Source of the DNA: Vulcanimicrobiota bacterium
Lineage (GTDB): Bacteria > Vulcanimicrobiota > Vulcanimicrobiia > Vulcanimicrobiales > Vulcanimicrobiaceae
Length of the DNA stretch: 28,489 nucleotides
Reading direction: 5' to 3'
NCBI GenBank assembly: GCA_019245275.1
Contig: JAFARW010000156.1
Coordinates: 1 to 28,489, forward strand
Shown: piece after piece, positions 1 through 6,556 of the stretch
How positions within the stretch are numbered: position 1 is the first letter of the stretch
Layout: each line of letters begins with the position of its first letter
The notes under the pieces: model-generated
What the model was told of the DNA's origin: nothing
The model's database searches: none
Seen by the model: the letters and a program-made list of their open reading frames with translations, nothing else
Program-made: the position numbers and the translations under genes

Positions 1-108
1 GAGCTGAAGAATGAGATCTATCCGCAATACAGAGATCGCGGTCTCACGATCACGCTGCCGTGGGATCGCACTTTCGAAACGCAAATCGACGTCAATCTAT
101 CGCGCTGA
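1..108 (+). CDS. C-terminal end of an unrecognised protein (5' partial)
   Basis: An open frame enters from the left edge and stops at a TGA (106-108), giving 35 residues that end in QIDVNLSR. Codon use looks like real coding sequence. The fragment alternates polar and hydrophobic residues as a beta-strand-ending domain would, but nothing in it identifies a family. A 47-base gap containing a repeat copy separates it from the GrpB-family gene. I cannot assign a function. Confidence 0.45.
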   Translation, partial: ELKNEIYPQYRDRGLTITLPWDRTFETQIDVNLSR

Positions 109-126
109 GCTGCGCCGTGCGCGATG

Positions 127-162
127 TGTCACGCTGAGCTTGTCGAAGCGCCACCGTGATCG
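127..162 (+). repeat. Interspersed REP-like repeat, copy 1 (left-arm orientation)
   Basis: The core CTGAGCTTGTCGAAG is followed by CACCGTGATCG. This 36-base unit aligns without gaps to 14026-14061 and 24629-24664. Its first 24 bases are the exact reverse complement of 701-724, so copies 1 and 2 form perfect inverted repeats around the GrpB-family gene. The annotated GTG start of that gene (156) lies inside this copy. Confidence 0.85.
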
Positions 163-722
163 TGAATAACGACTACGACCATTCCGGCGATATCATCAGC
201 CTGTTGAAGCACGACCCGAATTGGCGCTTGCGCTACGAGGCAGAACGCGTGATGCTCCTCAAATTATTTGGGAAGCGTGTTCGGGCGATCGAGCATGTGG
301 GGAGTACCGCGATCCCGTCGATCGAAGCGAAACCCGTCGTCGACATCATGATGGGCGTCGAGCGCATCGATGAGTTCACGGCGGATCAACCTCGGCTGCG
401 AAAAGCTGGCTATACGTGGGGTCATGGCGACTCTCTGGAACCAGATTGGCGATTCTACATTAAATGGAAGAGAGGCGAGCGGCTAGTCCATCTACATGTC
501 GTTCGTTTCAAAGGCGATTTCTGGGACTGGACCGTCCGTTTCCGAGACTACCTACGTGGGCACGCAGAAGAAGCTCGCAAATATGAAACTCTGAAACGTC
601 AACTCGTCGATAAATTTAGAAACGATCGTACTCGGTACGTAGCCGCTAAGTCCGCGTTTATCGACGATATACTGAAGGTTGCAAGTCGCGGGGAAGACGG
701 CGCTTCGACAAGCTCAGCGTGA
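156..722 (+). CDS. GrpB family protein (UPF0157, nucleotidyltransferase-like)
   Basis: The product is 188 aa, typical for a stand-alone GrpB-family protein. The family signature EHVGSTAIPS followed by KPVVDIM lies near residues 46-66. It matches the GS...D pattern of the nucleotidyltransferase superfamily, to which GrpB proteins are assigned by fold; no substrate is established. Some actinobacteria fuse this domain to dephospho-CoA kinase, but no fusion is seen here. The first possible start is the GTG at 156, with another GTG at 162; neither has a clear Shine-Dalgarno sequence. Both the 156 start and the TGA stop (720-722) fall inside inverted copies of the interspersed repeat, and the last residues (ASTSSA) are encoded by it. 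It converges with the epimerase gene, 4 bases away. Confidence 0.85.
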   Translation: MIVNNDYDHSGDIISLLKHDPNWRLRYEAERVMLLKLFGKRVRAIEHVGSTAIPSIEAKPVVDIMMGVERIDEFTADQPRLRKAGYTWGHGDSLEPDWRFYIKWKRGERLVHLHVVRFKGDFWDWTVRFRDYLRGHAEEARKYETLKRQLVDKFRNDRTRYVAAKSAFIDDILKVASRGEDGASTSSA

Positions 723-724
723 CA
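701..724 (-). repeat. REP-like repeat, copy 2 (right-arm orientation)
   Basis: These 24 bases are the exact reverse complement of 127-150. They encode the last residues and the stop codon of the GrpB-family gene and sit between two convergent genes. A transcript spanning 127-724 could pair the two arms, but no T-run follows, so a terminator role is unproven. Confidence 0.85.
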
Positions 725-726
725 CC

Positions 727-1122
727 TTAAGCCCGTTGGCAGAGCTCGATTAGCACGCCTTGTGTGCTTGCCGGGTGAATGAACGCGATGAGATTGCCGT
801 GCGCACCTTTGCGAGGCGTTTCGTCGATCAATCGCACGCCGCTTGCTTTCAGCGTGGCGAGCGCCGCGGGCAGATCGTCAACTCGATACGCCGTGTGATG
901 GAGTTTCGTTCGCGCGTCGCCGCGATAGCGGGCGACCGGCGAATCTTCTGAGAGCGGCAGAAGAAGTTCGACGATGGATTCGCCTGCTTGTAATCCGACT
1001 GCCTCAACGCCTTGATCGGCGATCCTTTCCCGATACGTGACTTTGAATCCGAGCGTCTTCGTATAGAGTTCGAGCGTCGCGTCGAGATCTTTGACGACGA
1101 TTGCGACGTGATCGAGCGTCAC
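727..1122 (-). CDS. mce: Methylmalonyl-CoA epimerase
   Basis: This 131-aa protein is a single VOC (glyoxalase-fold) unit. It opens with LDHVAIVVKDLD (metal-ligand His at residue 4), has LHHTAYRVDDL near residues 74-84 and ends with VLIELCQ, whose Glu matches the last metal ligand of the family. Length and motifs fit methylmalonyl-CoA epimerase, which interconverts the (S) and (R) forms between propionyl-CoA carboxylase and the mutase. The GTG start at 1122 overlaps the mutase stop in a GTGA tetranucleotide, so the two are translationally coupled. A generic VOC lyase is the alternative, but coupling to a mutase gene makes the epimerase call strong. Confidence 0.9.
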   Translation of the reverse strand: MTLDHVAIVVKDLDATLELYTKTLGFKVTYRERIADQGVEAVGLQAGESIVELLLPLSEDSPVARYRGDARTKLHHTAYRVDDLPAALATLKASGVRLIDETPRKGAHGNLIAFIHPASTQGVLIELCQRA

Positions 1123-2705
1123 GCCGGGACTTGCTTCGCGGCGTAGACGCCGAAAACGTCACGCAGAACATCGCACACTTCACCGAGCGTCGAGCCGGCA
1201 TCGACCGCTTCGATGAAAGGCGGCATCAAGTTATCGCCGGACTGAGCGGCTGCGCGGACCGTCGCAAGCCCCCGTTTGGCGGCAGCGGCGTTGCGGTTGC
1301 GGCGGAACGCCTCGATGCGCTCCCTCTGCGCACGCTCGACTGCCTCATCAACGCGTTGCAATTCGATTTGCGGCGACGCGCCGTCGCGCGGCGCGAACCG
1401 GTTGACGCCGACGACAATCGCTTCTTTGTCCTCAATGGCCTGTTGGGCGCGATAGGCAGAATCGGCGATCCGGCCTTGAATCCAGCCGCTTTCAATCGCA
1501 GCGACGCTGCCGCCGAAAGCGTCGATTTCTTCGATCAGTTCTTGCGCCCGCACGATCAATTCGTTCGTCAGTGATTCGACGTAGTACGATCCGGCCATCG
1601 GATCGACGACGTTCGCAACGCCGCTTTCGTATGCGATAATCTGCTGTGTTCGTAGCGCCAGCTTTGCGGATTCCGGCGTCGGAAGCGCAAGCGCTTCATC
1701 TTTTCCGTTTGTGTGTAAGGACTGCGTTCCGCCGAGCACTGCTGCAAGAGCTTGCAGCGTCGTGCGTACGATGTTGTTGTCGGGCTCCTGCGCCGTAAGC
1801 GTCGAGCCGCCCGTCTGGACGTGGAAACGCAGCATCTGCGAGCGGGGATCGCGGCAACCAAATTCATCGCGCGTGATATGCGCCCAAAGGTAGCGGGCCG
1901 CACGAAACTTAGCGACTTCTTCAAAGAAATCGTTATGGGCGTTCCAGAAGAAGGAGACTCGCGGCGCGATCGTGTCGATCGCGAGCCCGGCTTCTTGCGC
2001 CGCGCGCAAATATGCCTTGCCGTTTGCGAGCGTGAATGCGATCTCTTCAAGCGCCGTCGAGCCGGCCTCGCGGATGTGGTAACCGGAGATCGAGATCGTA
2101 TTCCAGTTGGGAACCTCGCGCGCACAGTACGACATCACGTTCGTCACTAAGCGCATCGAAGGGGCCGGCGGATAGATGTAGGTTCCGCGCGCGATGTACT
2201 CTTTGAGCACGTCGTTTTGAACGGTTCCACCAAGCTTATCGAATGGAACGCGGCGACGTCGCGCGACCGCAAGATACATCGCGAGGATGATCGCCGCAGG
2301 CGCATTGATCGTCATCGAAACGGTAACCTGATCGAGCGGAATCTCAGCAAAGAGCAGATCCATGTCGTCGATTGAATCGATCGCGACGCCGACTTTGCCA
2401 ACCTCGCCGCGCGCTTGCGGTGCATCCGAATCATAACCAAGCTGCGTCGGCAAATCGAAGGCGACCGAAAGGCCGGTCGTGCCGTGCTCTAAAAGATAGC
2501 GATAGCGCGCGTTACTTTCCGCGGCGCTCCCGAAGCCGGCATATTGGCGCATCGTCCACAAACGCGCACGATACATATCTTTGCGAATGCCGCGCAAGAA
2601 CGGAAATTCGCCGGGCTCGCCGGGATCGTGCGACGGCCCTTCAACCTGATCGTAAACCGGCAGGATCGGGATACCGCTCGTGTTTCGACGCTGTGGCCCT
2701 GTCAT
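1119..2705 (-). CDS. mcmA1: Methylmalonyl-CoA mutase, catalytic (large) subunit of the split type
   Basis: From the ATG at 2705 the protein is 528 aa and contains only the TIM-barrel domain. It ends at LRDVFGVYAAKQVPA with no B12-binding DxHxxG domain, so a separate small subunit must exist elsewhere. It carries RQYAGF (Tyr55), QNDVLKEYIARGTY (Gln163, Arg173) and SGYH (His210). By spacing these match P. shermanii Tyr89, Gln197, Arg207 and His244. Tyr plus Arg is the methylmalonyl-CoA pattern; isobutyryl-CoA mutases have Phe and Gln. The frame stays open upstream to 2858, but that 51-residue extension is low complexity and would overlap the divergent CPBP gene. No strong ribosome site is visible. 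The stop overlaps the start of mce. Confidence 0.93.
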   Translation of the reverse strand: MTGPQRRNTSGIPILPVYDQVEGPSHDPGEPGEFPFLRGIRKDMYRARLWTMRQYAGFGSAAESNARYRYLLEHGTTGLSVAFDLPTQLGYDSDAPQARGEVGKVGVAIDSIDDMDLLFAEIPLDQVTVSMTINAPAAIILAMYLAVARRRRVPFDKLGGTVQNDVLKEYIARGTYIYPPAPSMRLVTNVMSYCAREVPNWNTISISGYHIREAGSTALEEIAFTLANGKAYLRAAQEAGLAIDTIAPRVSFFWNAHNDFFEEVAKFRAARYLWAHITRDEFGCRDPRSQMLRFHVQTGGSTLTAQEPDNNIVRTTLQALAAVLGGTQSLHTNGKDEALALPTPESAKLALRTQQIIAYESGVANVVDPMAGSYYVESLTNELIVRAQELIEEIDAFGGSVAAIESGWIQGRIADSAYRAQQAIEDKEAIVVGVNRFAPRDGASPQIELQRVDEAVERAQRERIEAFRRNRNAAAAKRGLATVRAAAQSGDNLMPPFIEAVDAGSTLGEVCDVLRDVFGVYAAKQVPA

Positions 2706-2764
2706 GCGCGTAACTGCCGGAAAACCGACGAGGTATCCTTGCGCGCTGTTAGCAAAAGCCACGC

Positions 2765-3454
2765 ATGGCCGTGGCCTTGAATTTGCGAGCCCGCACACCG
2801 ACGATCGTCGGGTTGATTGTTGCGCTTGGCTGGCCGTTGCTGTTCTTGGTTTTGCCAAATCAGAGACACCAAAACGTTACGGATATGCGTCAAGACGAGC
2901 AGATCATCGCCTTCGAGTGGATCGTGACAATTTTGGTGGCCCTGATCATCATCTTTTGGGAACGGTTGCCGCTCGCACATTCAGTCGGCTTACGCAGGCC
3001 CGTCTGGCGCGATGCGCTTATAGCCTTAGTCGCGCTTATTGTCTTGGCGGTTACGATTGCGATTGTCGCGTTCGCATTGCATACCCGATCGGCGTTCAGC
3101 AACGTCGACCCCACAAAACTAAGGGCCTTGCCATTTGCTTTGCGCTTCGGAATCGTATTCACCGCAGGATTTTGCGAAGAATTTCTCTTTCGCGGCTACG
3201 CCATCGAGCGGCTAATTGCGCTCACCGGCAAGCTGTGGATTGGGGGCGTAGGTGCGATCGTGCTTTTCACAGTCGGGCACATCGCTCGCTACGGGATCGG
3301 CGTTGAATTGCTTGGCGTCGCGATCATTGCCACTTTCTTAACGTTGATTTACATTCGGCGTAGAAGTCTATGGCCGTGCATTGTCATGCATTGGGTCGTC
3401 GACGGTCTGCCGCTCGTAGTTGCACCGCACTTTATTCGGACTCACGTTGTGTGA
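2765..3454 (+). CDS. CPBP family intramembrane glutamic endopeptidase
   Basis: The product is 229 aa with about six to seven hydrophobic segments. Motif 1 of the CPBP/CAAX-like (ABI) family is clear: FCEEFLFRGYAIERL near residues 136-150, with the EExxxR catalytic core. A second motif appears as LFTVGHIARYG and a third as MHWVVDGLP. Members are membrane proteases, some of which process prenylated proteins or bacteriocin-related substrates; the substrate here cannot be inferred. The gene diverges from the mutase (59-base gap) and its last 23 bases overlap the 3' end of the biotin carboxylase gene on the other strand. It interrupts an otherwise minus-strand metabolic cluster. Confidence 0.85.
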   Translation: MAVALNLRARTPTIVGLIVALGWPLLFLVLPNQRHQNVTDMRQDEQIIAFEWIVTILVALIIIFWERLPLAHSVGLRRPVWRDALIALVALIVLAVTIAIVAFALHTRSAFSNVDPTKLRALPFALRFGIVFTAGFCEEFLFRGYAIERLIALTGKLWIGGVGAIVLFTVGHIARYGIGVELLGVAIIATFLTLIYIRRRSLWPCIVMHWVVDGLPLVVAPHFIRTHVV

Positions 3455-5159
3455 GCGTCACGAGCGGCGCCTGTGCTTCGACTGACGACCCTAAGGATGC
3501 GTGCACTTTTGAAACGACTCCATCCTTATGCGCTCGCACTTCGTTCATCATCTTCATCGCTTCGATTACGGCTACCATCTGACCGGCCAAAACCTTGTCA
3601 CGCTCCTTGACGCCGAGTTCGACTACGATGCCGTGCATCGGCGAGATTACATCGTTTCCGTCGCTTGAAGCGATCGTCCGCGCACTGGCGACGGGCGAAG
3701 CAAATCTCTTCGCCATCGGAGAATCGAGAACGCGGACCTGATACAGCCTGTCGTTGATTTCAACGCGAATCGGCTCCGACGACGTTGAATGCGTGGTGGT
3801 AAGCGCACGCGGTGCGTCGGAGCTTTCGCCGAACGAACGTGCAAACCGCTCGAGCGTAGCGGTTCCGTAATCGGCGCGAACGACTGCCGGCTCATCGATT
3901 AACGCCCGCAAGATGCCGAGCGTGGTTGGGACGCCTTCGATCTGAAACTCGTCGATTGCCCGCCGCAATCGCGCGCGCGCCTGATCGCGGTCCGGCGCCC
4001 AGACGATCAGCTTAGCGATCAGCGAATCGTAATCGGCAGAAATCGTGTAACCTTCGAACGCAGCCGAGTCGACGCGCACGCCGAGCCCCGCCGGCTCGCG
4101 ATATCTGGTGATCGTTCCGGGCGCGGGTCGAAAATCAGCGGCTGGATCTTCGGCGTTGATCCGTGCTTCGATCGAATGCCCGCGAAATACGATTGCTTCC
4201 TGATCGCAGCCAAGCCGCTCTCCGGCTGCAACAAGTAGTTGTTCGCGGATCAAATCAAGACCCGATACCATCTCGCTGACCGTATGCTCGACTTGAATGC
4301 GCGTGTTCATTTCTAAGAAGTAGAAATCGTCGCCCTTGACGAGACATTCGATCGTGCCGACGCTATCGTAGTTGATCGCGCGCGCCGCTTTGATGCCGGC
4401 GGTGCGCATCGCCGCACGCGTTTTTTCGGCGATCGCGGGCGGCGTCTCTTCCCATAACTTTTGGTGCCGTCGTTGCAGCGAACAGTCGCGTTCGCCGACA
4501 TGCAAGACCGTGCCGTGTTTGTCGGCGAGGATCTGCAGCTCGATGTGCTTTGGGTTTTCGAGATAGCGCTCAGCGTAGATCGTGTCGTTCTTGAAGTACG
4601 CCGATGCTTCACGCTTCGCGGTCGTGAATGCGGTTTCGAGTTCGTCAGCCGTGTGCGCGATCTTCAAACCTTTACCGCCGCCACCGCCTGCCGCTTTGAG
4701 TGCGAGCGGCAAGCCATAGCGCTTCGCGGCAGTCTGTACGCCTGCGATATCTTTGATTGCTTCGGTGCCGCCGGGAACGATTGGTACGCCGGCGGCCGCC
4801 ATCGTCTGACGCGCGCTGACTTTATCGCCCATCCCTTCGATCGCGTCGGGGTGCGGACCAACCCAAGTTAATCCAGCCTCGATGATCGCGCGCGCAAACG
4901 CCGCATTTTCTGCTAGGAAACCGTATCCGGGATGAACCGCCTGCGCCCCCGATCGTTTCGCAGCTTCGAGAACGCGCTCCGTGTTTAGGTAGCTTGCCGC
5001 CGGCCCTAAGAGATACGCCTCGTCAGCGAACCGAACGTGGAGCGAATCGCGATCTGCCTCCGAATAAACGGCCACCGTTGCGATGCCCATCTCTTTAGCA
5101 GTACGCATGACGCGCAGCGCGATTTCACCCCGATTTGCAACGAGGAGCTTAGAGAACAT
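3432..5159 (-). CDS. Acyl-CoA (propionyl/acetyl-CoA) carboxylase alpha chain: biotin carboxylase fused to BCCP
   Basis: The ATG at 5159 gives 575 aa beginning MFSKLLVANRGEIALRV, the usual start of biotin carboxylases; a 21-residue upstream extension is open but unlike the family. The ATP-grasp domain has KAAGGGGGKGLKIAH and EMNTRIQVEHTVSE. A short linker with IRVEINDRLYQVRVLD leads to a biotinyl domain with EAMKM, the biotinyl Lys lying 39 residues from the C-terminus (about Lys536). It carboxylates its own biotin with ATP and bicarbonate for transfer by the beta chain, most likely the one at 8062-9615. The layout resembles actinobacterial AccA/PccA chains. Its start overlaps the epsilon-like ORF by 11 bases and its 3' end overlaps the convergent CPBP gene. 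Confidence 0.93.
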   Translation of the reverse strand: MFSKLLVANRGEIALRVMRTAKEMGIATVAVYSEADRDSLHVRFADEAYLLGPAASYLNTERVLEAAKRSGAQAVHPGYGFLAENAAFARAIIEAGLTWVGPHPDAIEGMGDKVSARQTMAAAGVPIVPGGTEAIKDIAGVQTAAKRYGLPLALKAAGGGGGKGLKIAHTADELETAFTTAKREASAYFKNDTIYAERYLENPKHIELQILADKHGTVLHVGERDCSLQRRHQKLWEETPPAIAEKTRAAMRTAGIKAARAINYDSVGTIECLVKGDDFYFLEMNTRIQVEHTVSEMVSGLDLIREQLLVAAGERLGCDQEAIVFRGHSIEARINAEDPAADFRPAPGTITRYREPAGLGVRVDSAAFEGYTISADYDSLIAKLIVWAPDRDQARARLRRAIDEFQIEGVPTTLGILRALIDEPAVVRADYGTATLERFARSFGESSDAPRALTTTHSTSSEPIRVEINDRLYQVRVLDSPMAKRFASPVASARTIASSDGNDVISPMHGIVVELGVKERDKVLAGQMVAVIEAMKMMNEVRAHKDGVVSKVHASLGSSVEAQAPLVTLTQRESE

Positions 5160-5403
5160 CCCACGCGGCGATCTGTTGCAAGCGCAGATCTTCGGGCGTT
5201 GCATCCGGAAACCGCTCCGCAACGCGCCACGCGTTCAGATGCTCAACGCCATTATGCTGCGCGAAGAAGCGGTGAAGCGCTACTTGGAGCGCCGCGATCT
5301 CCTCGGGAGACGGGCTTGCTCCAACAAATTCAAGTTTCAAGAGCGTCGGATTTATCGGGATACATTCCCATGGCGTGGTAGCCGGCATCGACAAAATGGA
5401 CAT
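5149..5403 (-). CDS. Small acyl-CoA carboxylase epsilon-like subunit (tentative)
   Basis: An open frame of up to 84 aa lies between fabI and the biotin carboxylase gene. Its core, LKLEFVGASPSPEEIAALQ, resembles the (V)RGxPTPEELAAL core of ACC epsilon subunits (PF13822), and the later NAWRVAERF resembles the Trp-containing tail of that family. Such subunits bridge the BC-BCCP and beta chains in actinobacterial carboxylases. The exact start is uncertain: the ATG at 5403 overlaps fabI by 74 bases, while a TTG just before the fabI stop would give a more typical 60-65 aa product. The stop overlaps the carboxylase start by 11 bases, implying translational coupling. The family call rests on short motifs and position; an uncharacterised small protein is the alternative. 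Confidence 0.55.
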   Translation of the reverse strand: MSILSMPATTPWECIPINPTLLKLEFVGASPSPEEIAALQVALHRFFAQHNGVEHLNAWRVAERFPDATPEDLRLQQIAAWDVL

Positions 5404-6142
5404 CCGCGGTTACAGCGTCGGAGAGATCGGACATTAAATAAACCGCGGTCTTGCCGACGTCTTCCGCGGTGATGTTGCGGCGTAAGGGCGCCGCCTGACC
5501 AACCTTGTCAAGCATCAACGAGAAGCCTTTGACTTGTCGCGCGCTCGCAGTTTTGATTGGGCCGGCCGAAATCGCGTTGACGCGAATTCCTCGCTCGCCA
5601 AGGTCGAATGCCAAGTAGCGGATCGATGCCTCGAGTGCGGCTTTTGCAATCCCCATCAAATTGTAGTTCGGGACGATCGCCGTTGCGCCAAGATAGGTTA
5701 ACGCAACGATGCTCGCGCGATCGTTCAGGGTTTCGCGCAACGCCTGCACGAGCGCAATCAATGAGTACGCCGAGATATCGAGCGTGCTGCTAAAGCCGGC
5801 CCGCGACGTGTCGTAGACTTTGCCCATCAGGTCTTCTTTGTTTGCGAAGGCGATCGAATGAACGACGCCGTCCAACTTGCCGAAATCTTTGCCCACTTGG
5901 TCGTTGAGCGCGCGCAGCGCTTGGTCGGAAGAAACGTCGCATTCGATTGCGGGGCCGCCACCTAATTCGGCGGCGAGCTTCTCGACTTCGCCCTTAACGC
6001 GTTCGCCCTGATAGATGAAGGCGAGGCGCGCGCCATGGTCGTGGAGCTGATGCGCGATCCCGCTCGCAATCGACCAGCGATTCGCTACGCCCGTTACCAA
6101 GATGTTCTTGCCGTCTAAAAGCTTCACGCGGCTACATACCAT
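5330..6142 (-). CDS. fabI: Enoyl-[acyl-carrier-protein] reductase (NADH), FabI type
   Basis: This 270-aa SDR-fold protein has the FabI-specific nucleotide motif GVANRWSIASGIA (residues 18-30). SIAFAN follows near residue 96, and the catalytic set Tyr150, Tyr160 and Lys167 lies in TYLGATAIVPNYNLMGIAK (Tyr-x6-Lys spacing). It performs the last reduction of each fatty-acid elongation cycle. The Ala at the position of E. coli Gly93 is the Gram-positive-type residue. The start may be the ATG at 6142 or the GTG at 6127. The stop lies inside the epsilon-like ORF, so fabI appears to lead a fabI-epsilon-BC operon linking fatty-acid synthesis and acyl-CoA carboxylation. Confidence 0.94.
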   Translation of the reverse strand: MVCSRVKLLDGKNILVTGVANRWSIASGIAHQLHDHGARLAFIYQGERVKGEVEKLAAELGGGPAIECDVSSDQALRALNDQVGKDFGKLDGVVHSIAFANKEDLMGKVYDTSRAGFSSTLDISAYSLIALVQALRETLNDRASIVALTYLGATAIVPNYNLMGIAKAALEASIRYLAFDLGERGIRVNAISAGPIKTASARQVKGFSLMLDKVGQAAPLRRNITAEDVGKTAVYLMSDLSDAVTADVHFVDAGYHAMGMYPDKSDALET

Positions 6143-6158
6143 CGTGATGCTTGCGCTC

Positions 6159-6172
6159 CCCTCTAGAGAGGG
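6159..6172. promoter_or_regulatory. Short inverted repeat in the divergent fabI / membrane-protein intergenic region
   Basis: CCCTCT-AG-AGAGGG is a perfect 6-bp inverted repeat with a 2-base centre. It sits 16 bases upstream of fabI in a 60-base divergent spacer, a position where a shared operator could act. It is short enough to be chance, and no regulator is implied by the sequence. Confidence 0.2.
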
Positions 6173-6202
6173 TCGCGCTTCGCCTCACGCGCAGAGTCAT
6201 GT

Positions 6203-6556
6203 GTGCCGCCCGCCTTGCGAATCGTCTGGCTCGTTCAAAGCACCTACTATATCTTGACCGCGGCGCCGGCGATCGTCAGCCGCGCGTTCTTCGAATCGAT
6301 GACCGGTCCGAAGACCGACTACTGGCTCGTCCACATGGTCGCGCTGCTTGCGATCGCAATCGGCATCGCGATCGGCATTGCGGCGTGGCGCCGTTCGATC
6401 ACGACAGAGACGATCGTTCTATCGATTCTGGCTGCCGCTTCATTTGCAACGATCGATATCGTTTACGCGTTGTCCGGCACGATTTCGCGCATTTATCTCG
6501 CTGATGCTGGTGTGGAGATCATCCTTATTATAGCGGTGGCGGTTTTCGCACGATGA
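6203..6556 (+). CDS. Small integral membrane protein of unknown function
   Basis: The 117-aa product has four predicted hydrophobic helices: about residues 5-27, 42-62, 68-90 and 97-116. Charged loops between them include FFESMTGPKTDYW. No catalytic motif or family signature is recognisable. The start is a GTG at 6203 without a strong ribosome site. Its TGA overlaps the ATG of the following FAD monooxygenase (ATGA at 6553-6556), so the two are almost certainly co-expressed. It diverges from fabI. Confidence 0.7.
   Translation: MPPALRIVWLVQSTYYILTAAPAIVSRAFFESMTGPKTDYWLVHMVALLAIAIGIAIGIAAWRRSITTETIVLSILAAASFATIDIVYALSGTISRIYLADAGVEIILIIAVAVFAR

Noticed and set aside
127..724. CRISPR-like interpretation of the repeats
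   Set aside because: Copies are kilobases apart, occur in both orientations and have no regular spacers; no cas genes are present.
1101..1574. Plus-strand ORF of 157 codons opposite the mutase
   Set aside because: It is an Arg/Asp-rich shadow of the mutase frame without features.
2706..2764. Cobalamin riboswitch before the mutase
   Set aside because: The spacer is only 59 bases and has no B12-box; the structure could not fit.
2706..2858. N-terminal extension of the mutase frame
   Set aside because: The added 51 residues are Arg/Ser-rich, unlike any mutase, and would overlap the divergent CPBP gene; the family-like sequence begins at the ATG at 2705.
2680..3306. Plus-strand ORF of 208 codons overlapping the CPBP gene
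   Set aside because: The alternative frame carries the EExxxR protease motif and membrane helices; this one is an Arg/Cys-rich shadow.
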